A DNA stretch of 64,000 bases, from NCBI RefSeq assembly GCF_029931775.1, contig NC_079321.1, forward strand, positions 74,597,524 through 74,661,523, given 5' to 3'. The notes under the pieces were generated by a model, which made no database searches, was not told where the DNA came from, and worked only from the letters and a program-made list of their open reading frames with translations. This DNA is from Euleptes europaea (taxonomy: Eukaryota; Chordata; Lepidosauria; Squamata; Sphaerodactylidae). The first letter of the stretch is position 1, and every line of letters begins with the position of its first letter. The position numbers and the translations under genes are program-made. Shown piece by piece: positions 56,728-64,000 of the stretch.

Positions 56728-56835
56728 AGAGCTTGATGCATCTGATGAAGTTGGTTGTAGTCCATGAAAGCTGATGGTGGAATAAAATTTAGTCTTTAAG
56801 GTGCCACAAGACTTTTGTTTATACCAGTCTGTACT
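56728..56835 (+). mobile_element. Hammerhead-like core in a Penelope-like (tentative) fragment
   Basis: CTGATGA (56742-56748) and GAAA (56766-56769) enclose 17 nt, AGTTGGTTGTAGTCCAT, that can fold into a stem with one mismatch. That is the catalytic core layout of a hammerhead ribozyme. Downstream TTTAAGGTGCCACAAGACTT is the family tail. Hammerhead motifs are known in Penelope-like elements. Stems I and III look weak, so this copy is probably inactive. Confidence 0.5.
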
Positions 56836-57044
56836 ATGCCAATCATATAACTATGGTGGTCACAAATGCCCAATAGCAATGATAGTGCAGCTGGTGATGG
56901 TGAGAAAGGAAATCACATTCTACTAATGGCTTCTGTTCTGTGAGTTTTGGTTCCCAACTGAAACTGTATAGCCTGTTTAGAAATTGGTTATATACCATAA
57001 TGAAAGATAATCATTATCTCAAAACAACAACAACAACCCTGCAA
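56836..57044. other. Unique DNA
   Basis: Nothing recognised. Confidence 0.3.
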
Positions 57045-58190
57045 GTGAGAACAGAAACATTTATTGCGGCATTACACCAATAAAAATTTAGAACATAACA
57101 ACAATGTTACCACGGGTACATTAATATTATTTAAAAGTTGTGTCATGTTAATTTAAAAGGATATATATAGTTAAAATGTTTTACAGATTAGATAAGAAAT
57201 GAACATTTTGCCACCAATTCAGAAAAAAATTTAACTTCGTTTTTCATTGTTTCTTTGAACTTTATTTTACTAAACTTTGACGAAGTTTATAAATTGCTGC
57301 GCAGAATTTGGCAACCTCACTAATTTGTTGGGGAATTTCAGAATAGCCCGAGATTTTCTCAAACAAGGACCGGGTCAACTTAGAGCGGGCAGCCTTGTAG
57401 AATGAGCATCTGAAAAACATGTGTTCCAGTGTTTCTATTTCCCCAGAATTGCATGGTCTCTGCTCTTGGGATCTTGGTATACCTCCCCTGTAAAACCGCG
57501 GAGGGTAGAGCTGAACACCTAGCTAAAGTTAAAGCCCTTCTGTGGTTGTGGATTTCGAGGATGGAAAGGTAGGCAGCTGGGGCTGGGATATATCTGGTCG
57601 TAGGGGCAGACATAAATTCAGGTATCCTCATCAAGTCAGACTGCCGTTCAATATCATTAACTCTCTGGATTATAATTTTCTTTGCTTGATCTCTACCCAC
57701 CTTCAGCAAAGCCTGTGGGGAGAGACCCAAATTCTCCAACTTACTTTTCACGGCCTTCTGCCATTTGGATTCAAAGTTGTCAATTAAAGTCATGGGAAGA
57801 AGACTTCATTTTCGCAATATAAGGCAAATCTAGCAAGAGCTCTTTTAAGTCCTATCGGGGTTCTGGATAATGTAATGGTGTCATCTGCTTACAATAGGAC
57901 CAAAATATGCCGATGTGCCAGTTTTGGGGGATGCAGATCAGCTCCGTTTAGGCAATTGGGGATTCTGTTAATGTAATAGATAAATAATTCAGGGGCTAAA
58001 AGGCAACCCTGCCTGACTCCTTTATAGGTGTTGACTGGGTCTATGAGGTGTCCTTCTCTACTGCATCTTACTCTTAGAGTGGTCTACACTGCAAGTCTGT
58101 ACTACTCATAACATAGCTGATGGGCATTTGTTTATCCATCCGTTTCTGTATTTCGTCATAGAAACAGGGACAACTACAAAGTTGTGGGTT
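57045..58190 (-). mobile_element. LINE 3' region, antisense
   Basis: The minus-strand frame 57380-57793 includes YLSILEIHNHRRALTLARCS and ALPSAVLQGRYTKIPR, the same C-terminal pattern as 13610-14215. The plus-strand left end is TTTATTGCGGCATTACACC. About 1.1 kb, decayed. Confidence 0.68.
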
Positions 58191-58194
58191 ATTG

Positions 58195-58300
58195 AAAGGA
58201 AAACAAATGCCAGAGGGGTAGTTGTATTGGTCTGTTGCCACAAAAGCAACACAGTCTTGTAGAACCTCTAAGACCAATGCAAAAAATAAATAAATAAAAT
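58195..58300 (+). mobile_element. Penelope-like (tentative) fragment
   Basis: GGTAGTTGTATTGGTCTGTTG, then ACACAGTCTTGTAGAACCTCTAAGACCAA and an AAATAAATAAA run. This is the inverted partner of the ACAGACTAACACGGCTACC end. Confidence 0.45.
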
Positions 58301-58324
58301 AAAGAGGACATGTGACACTTTTTT

Positions 58325-58522
58325 AATACCATGAAGTCACACTTGACTTATGATGACCCTGCACAGTTTTCAAGGCAAGAGATATTCACAGCTGCTTTGC
58401 CATTGCCTGCCTCTGCTTAGCAAGTCTGGTCTTCCTTGGTGTTCTCCCATCCAAATACTAACCAGGGCTGCCCATACTTATCTTCCAAGGTTTGACGAGC
58501 TCAGGCTAACCAGGTCACATAA
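58325..58522 (-). mobile_element. 5S-rRNA-derived SINE
   Basis: ATGAAGTCACACTTGACTTA, CAAGGCAAGAGATATTCACA and inverted 5S segment CCCATCCAAATACTAACCAG. Confidence 0.75.
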
Positions 58523-58534
58523 CCTTAAAGATTT

Positions 58535-58685
58535 AACAATTTTTTATTGCAGCATAAGTTTTTGTGGACCAGAGCCCACTTCACTTGATGAGTGGGCTGT
58601 AGCCTGTCAAGGCTATATGTTAGCATTTTAAAAGTTAGTAATTAAGTTGCCACAAGACTTCTGTTTATATTTGTAACAAAATCCC
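58535..58685. mobile_element. Palindromic Penelope-like (tentative) fragment
   Basis: An inverted copy (GTGGACCAGAGCCCACTTCA) meets a direct copy (TTGATGAGTGGGCTGTAGCC) head to head, then AAGTTGCCACAAGACTTCTG. The hammerhead-like core is present twice in opposite orientation but decayed. Confidence 0.45.
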
Positions 58686-60930
58686 CAACTTAAAGAAGTT
58701 TGGTGGTGGTGGTGGGGGGCTTCAAATAAAAATGTGGAGAAAGCAAAGGTGATTTCAGTTAGATGAACAACTAGAAAAACATTCCTTGATTATTTTTACT
58801 GGTGATTTGTTTCAATCAATTGTGGTTTTATTATTGATTTATGTTATTTGCCTTGGAAACCTTTGGGCTGAGATTTATATGGGATACACATTTTTGAAAT
58901 AATGATTGAGCTGAAATTTTTAGTAGTGTTATTGCTTCTTCCATAGACGCAGAAATTTTATAGATTAATGTGGCTCTTGGTAATTCCATGCATGATCTCT
59001 CTAGTGATTTGAATACTGCTGGACTAACACTTGTGGTGTGACAACATTTTGTAGGAGTGATTGCCCTCTTTGCTGGCTCATCTGTAAGCTTCCCTAGGTG
59101 TTTAGCAAAGACATTATTCAGACACAAAGTCCTTTTGCCTCCTGGGTTCTAACAGGCTGTGTGTTCCTTCATTATGGTGGGCTAGGTAGGAGAGGAGTAG
59201 GCAGTTTATACAAAAAAGCAGCACTATGGATTGCAGAAACTGCATTGGAAAAAGGGGCAAAGGAAATTAGGGAGGGTAGGCCTGAGATTCTGGAATTAAT
59301 GGCTGGGGGAGAAGTTGGGACAATGGTTGAATAGAAGAAACAACTGGTGGCCATGTTTGTATATGAATGTCAGTAGTTGGATACATATGTTGATTTGTAA
59401 AGGGCATAGAGAGGCAGAGTTCTAGAATGACTTCCACATTGGATACTAGAAAACAGAGGACCAGTGATCAAAAGAACGCCTGTAGGGGTCAAGGCATTTT
59501 TCCTCTGAGTCTCTGCTCATTTATTGCACTAAGGCCCGAAAATTTGATGCCACACAGGTAAATCATGAATACCCTGTAGCATATTGTTGGAGACTTGCCA
59601 TGTTGCAGGTGAGTATCTGCCTTAGCCATTTCTAGAATATGTTGGGCTAGCAAAACTACACACAGTGTTCTTTTAGTATGAATGCTGCATTAATCAAGAC
59701 ATAGAAACCTTTAGCCAAAAAGCAATTATGCTGCTTGGCTTCATAAGGCTATTAACCTCAGTGCCTGAAAAATGCTCATTGTAAAAAGGCCAACTACTTC
59801 CTTTGGTGAGTTTAGATACCAGCTTCATTGCTCAGGGGCTGCTAGTTACTCTGTATGCAAGATTTCATTTCACCTTGTGTCCCATGGCTTATCTATGTTA
59901 TGGATTATTATAGTTTGGGCTGGGCAGGAGTTAATTTACCCACTTATTATGCTGGGTTGACTGATATACAGAATTTGTGTAGAAATAGAGAGCCATTTGT
60001 TAACTGGGAAAGAATAAGCCTGGGACAAGACTGTGCGTATGGGCTTTCAATCACATCACAAGGTAGAACTACCTATTTTGGCCTCAGTTGTCTCTCTACC
60101 CTTGTGCAGCACCTAAAATATATCTCTAGCATTGTTAATACAAGGACTACCAAGTGCTTCCTCTTCTTTCATCCTTCAAGGGTTCTGTTTATGTTACCTG
60201 GTTTTAGAGAGATATTTGGACTATTGTTGGTGTTTGTGTTTCCAGTTGGAGGGATCAGATAGTCTGCTCCCAGAAAGCTGGGGTGGAAGCAGACTCCAGC
60301 ATCATTTTAAAGCTGCATGCCTGCTCAGCATTTTGCACAGGATACTGACAAGACAAGGTCTTCAGGTCTTGAGATAATTTGCTTCTCCCCACACTTTATT
60401 TTTGATGACAATTTCTGGTGAGCGTGAATATTTATACAGTTTTGTGTCATCTTGGAAGTTATGTTTGTATTCCCCCTTCGAGGAGGGACAGAGGTTTACA
60501 TTGAAATGAACATCTGAGCAAGCCATGTACCTGACTGTCATGCCTTTCAAGGTGTTATCCTGCTGCCACACCGTTTTCTTGCTTTTCATCATGTAGTAAG
60601 ATTACTAAGTTTAAGTTGGATGTTTGTTACCATGTTACTTTAGTTCCTATTTAGCATGCATGGGGACTCTTAGGTAACTTTGTGCAAATAAACAGTACCA
60701 GGATTGGGCTCATAGCAGGCTGAATGTATATGAAATCAGTAGGTGATGGAACCTGCACCTGATTAATTGGATTGTATGTGTGGGTTGTTTTTTTGAAAAA
60801 CTTGACAATTCCATCTACTAAAAAGTTGATAATTGTTGGTCTTGAACCTTTATTTGTTAAGCTTTTATTTATTTCTGTTAGTTTTGTGATTGTCTTAAGT
60901 AAGTGTAGTCCAATTGTTTCATAAAAGGTC
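58686..60930. other. Unique DNA
   Basis: About 2.2 kb with no gene, RNA or clear repeat that I can recognise. Confidence 0.35.
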
Positions 60931-60934
60931 TGGA

Positions 60935-61110
60935 TTATATTGGGTGGACACGGGATGCAGCAATCTTGCTGACACTAAGCAGGTCTGGTTTGGTCAGTTC
61001 ATGGATGGGAGACCTTTCAGGATTCCTACATATAAGCCACCTTGAATTCAATGGTGTGTGTGTGGGGGGGAGTCTAAGATATAAATTAATAAAACAAACA
61101 GAAGGAGGGT
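60935..61110 (+). mobile_element. 5S-related SINE, direct orientation
   Basis: CTAAGCAGGTCTGGTTTGGTC and CATGGATGGGAGACC match 5S rRNA in the forward direction, followed by ATATAAGCCACCTTGAATTC and an AATTAATAAAAC tail. Confidence 0.6.
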
Positions 61111-62290
61111 GAAGAACTGGCAAATTATGTATTTGTTCAAGCAGAACTTGTCTGTGCAATTGCTGTTATTGACTCCCACATGTCCTCCTCCTAAGAGGGG
61201 CTATTATCTGCGCTGATCTCCTGCGCTTTATGAACAATTGAATTTTACCTATTTTCCTAAATCATATTGAGTTGCTAATGATGGAACAGAAAGTGCCTAA
61301 TATTGATTTTTTAAAATAAATATCCACCAACCATTTGGGTATGCTAACTTCACTACTCTGACACATTTAACAAACTATTTTCATCCAATGAAGTCTTCAC
61401 AGTTTGAGGGTAGGTACAGTATCTATTTTTTTTGTATACTCTGTAACTCTAATAGTGTTATATGGCCTATCCTTTTCCCTTGGTTTTGCAGGACTTGTGC
61501 TCTGCCATTGGCTCTAGGTTCTTTGAGGGAAGATCAGTACTATAACAGTAAAGTGAAAAGAAATTCAGCAAGGGAAATTGGTGCAGACACATCCATTGTT
61601 TGATGGGGATGAGTGATCCTCCCTAAGCTTTATGTTTAAACAAATGTTGCTTTTGACCTATGGACAAGTTTTATTTTCATGATAGGTACACAGCCGATAG
61701 TTATGTGCTCTGCTGTACAGAAAATGACGGCAGTGCCATCCACCTCTGATGAACTAGACATGAATATTTTTTATGTTTTGTAGCAGAGGGCCTTATTTTT
61801 TATAGTCACATGCATCTTGCTTTCCTCCCACACATCAGCTGTAGTATTTTCTGTTCTTTGCTATAATTTTTTTTTTTAAGCTGTATTGGCAAACAAGGCT
61901 GCATTTTTGTCTGAATCAGTGTTTCCATCTGGCTTTAGTTACTCAAGCAATGGATGTGCAGCGCTTCATCCTGAAGAGGGGAGAATTTGGGGGTTCATGA
62001 TTCTGTAGCGTGTTTTTGATCCTTAACCCCTGAAACACCATGTGGTCATACTGGCCCTGTGTTATGGTTGTGATGAAGAATTGGCTTACCAGATAGATGG
62101 CTATCCTCATGCCACAGTCAGGATTCACCTGAGGACTTGTTACACAATGAAGGTGATCATGTGGTTAGCCATTCTGTATGATCTTGCTGCAGCCTATAAC
62201 AGTTGTGGAACAGAGGCTGTTTCAACTGGCATTGACCTGGCAGGTGTGATGTGTAGACTTTGGAAGTCCTTGACGCGCACTTATCTGTTG
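61111..62290. other. Unique DNA
   Basis: Nothing recognised. Confidence 0.35.
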
Positions 62291-62294
62291 TTGC

Positions 62295-62410
62295 TTTTTG
62301 AAGACTTGTGGCACCTCAAACATTAACAATTTACTATAGCACAGGTTTTTGCTTTTTGTTATACTAAAATGGTTAGTCTTAAAGATTCCATGGGATTTTG
62401 TTGTTTTTGT
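62295..62410. mobile_element. Penelope-like (tentative) fragment
   Basis: GACTTGTGGCACCTCAAACATT facing GGTTAGTCTTAAAGATTCCATG; the same inverted layout as at 46030. Confidence 0.4.
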
Positions 62411-62507
62411 TTGTTTGGCTATCCCTCTGGAATATATTTGTTTCTGGGAAACTAGACATAAAATTGGCAACTGGTAAGCAAGCTGTATTGCCACAGCAAT
62501 GTATAGT

Positions 62508-62580
62508 GCAAGAAGCACCCCTGCATTGTGCAGGGGGTTGGACTTGATGATCCTGGTGGTCCCTTCCAACTCTATTCTAA
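62508..62580 (+). mobile_element. CR1 LINE 3' tip
   Basis: GTGCAGGGGGTTGGACTTGA and GGTCCCTTCCAACTCTATTC: the last about 70 bp of a CR1. Confidence 0.7.
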
Positions 62581-64000
62581 GCCATAAGATCAGGTACATT
62601 ACATTCATAAATTGAATCAAATGGACAAAACAACGCATCATGTGTAAAAAGAGGAACAGATTGGGCTCTTCTTACCTAGCCAATGCTATCCCTGTTGGTA
62701 CATTACAACATAGATGAAACTGAGCTTTTAAATCTGACCTAGTGTGGGTGGAAATGCATTTACTTGCCTGTTCTCTGAGTCCACTGTGCATGGTTATTAC
62801 TCATGTGTTACTAGTGAGGCATAGCACTTAGTTATGCACAATTATCTTTGGATTAGAGCCAACATGATTAGGTTTGAAATGCTGGAATCTAATGTTGGCA
62901 ACTGTCTGCTTGAAGCTTTATTACAGTGGGCAGTTCCCCCCCCCAAGTGCTTTCTGTAGTATCAATGAATCATACTAATGGTTTGAGTGCTTGGATGGTG
63001 AAGTATGAGATACTGGCCATCTCAAGATAGCTGGCCATCTCAAGAGTGCAAATGATACAAGTATGTGATGAATACATTCTCTTAAGCATTAAGTTGCTGA
63101 AGCCACATTTTTTTCAAGCTTTTATTTGCAGTTGAATTGTCAAGAAAGCCATATTTACCAAAAAGTTAAGATTTTCACAGTTAGTAGAGGTTCAAAGGCT
63201 ATATAAAATGTGTTTTAGTTTCAAATTTTTATGTTAACTTAGTGAACTTGTGATTTAGTGGGTTCATGGAAATATCTAGGAATCTGGTACATTATAGACC
63301 TCTAAGTCAAACTGAGTTCATTTGACTTCTCAAGCTTTTCTCAATTGTAGCAAACAAAGTTTAACTAAATGTTGTCTAGTGCAGAATTCTTTGTACTTTC
63401 ATCTGTATTGTAATCATGGCCTTGTTTATACAATAAAGATAGAAGTTGTCCCGACAAAAACCTGTCACCACAATCAAAGGATTTCAGGAATTTCAGTCAA
63501 AGCCATTTGGTAGGACAGAAACAAGTATATTTTAAGGCCTGTCTGTATTCTGTGTGAACAGCTCTCAATATATGGGGTTTCGATATGACAGAAGGATAAT
63601 AGCTGTTGGAGGTTCTAGGGCAAGGATTCTTGTAACTTGTTCTTAAGTGGTATATAAATATTTTAATTATCTAAATCTAGCTCTAGTATTCCTCACAGCA
63701 GAAGGGAAGTGGGTAGTGTCAACCCCAGATTATTGCAATTTGGAGGTTGTGTCTGAAGTGGTTAGCAAATGCAAAATGGCTGTTTTGTTAATAGTGTCAA
63801 TTTTTTCTCAAGTTAAATATATTTAGCATTTTGTATTATGGATCATGCTGTGTCTTAGTACACTGTGCACAGCATGTCAGAGATAAAGTTACTATAGAAA
63901 CAGTGACTTTTGCTTTTTAATGTTTATAATTGATGTGGAGTTTAGTGTGTGTGCGCTAAACAGCATTAACTGCATTTCAAAGTTACCATCGTAGTGAGTT
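62581..64000. other. Unique DNA to window end
   Basis: AT-rich; no gene, RNA or repeat recognised. Confidence 0.35.

Noticed and set aside
60950-61010. 5S rRNA gene
   Set aside because: Only the inner segment matches and a SINE body and tail follow; it is a 5S-derived retroposon.

Overview
This is vertebrate genomic DNA, almost certainly from a squamate reptile (lizard). The evidence is the repeat mix: BovB (RTE) and CR1 LINEs, a Sauria-type SINE, many copies of a 5S-rRNA-derived SINE, a tRNA-derived SINE, hAT and Harbinger-like short elements, and a Tc1-like element. I do not name a species.

The only protein-coding gene I can support is HEY2, a Notch-induced bHLH-Orange transcriptional repressor, on the + strand. 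Five coding exons (6717-6799, 11548-11626, 11739-11822, 19435-19516, 26776-27458) join in frame to 336 codons plus a stop, with canonical splice sites throughout. Upstream lie CpG-rich DNA (3000-5530 and 6030-6716), a roughly 790-bp polypurine tract (4140-4930), two foldback elements close to the promoter (5599-5775 and 5780-6021) and two RBPJ-type sites. A 3'UTR with a poly(A) signal follows to about 28.7 kb.

The most striking feature is a minisatellite at 6791-8091, made of 35 full units (29 of 37 bp, 6 of 33 bp) and a partial one. It begins inside HEY2 exon 1 and repeats the exon-1/intron-1 splice donor in every unit. The gene therefore carries about 36 tandem copies of its own 5' splice site. 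Only the first can give full-length protein, because the frame meets TAA immediately after it.

Downstream, 29.6-33.7 kb holds a near full-length BovB LINE on the minus strand, split by a Tc1-like element whose inverted repeats have grown to about 375 bp. A fossil LTR follows at 36.6-37.5 kb. Next come a tRNA-Glu(CTC) gene (39458-39529) and a CpG island (39.65-40.6 kb) with three 59-bp ETS/GC-box repeats, a perfect 179-bp palindrome and a consensus CRE. A second CpG island lies at 46.5-47.6 kb. In other vertebrates NCOA7 lies downstream of HEY2 in the same orientation, so either island could be its promoter, but I found no NCOA7 coding exon. The rest (48-64 kb) is repeat-rich intergenic or intronic DNA with a Ty3/Gypsy fossil (50.7-53.6 kb), a CR1 LINE (54.65-56.0 kb), other LINE fragments, and a repeat family with a hammerhead-ribozyme-like core that I tentatively place with Penelope-like elements.
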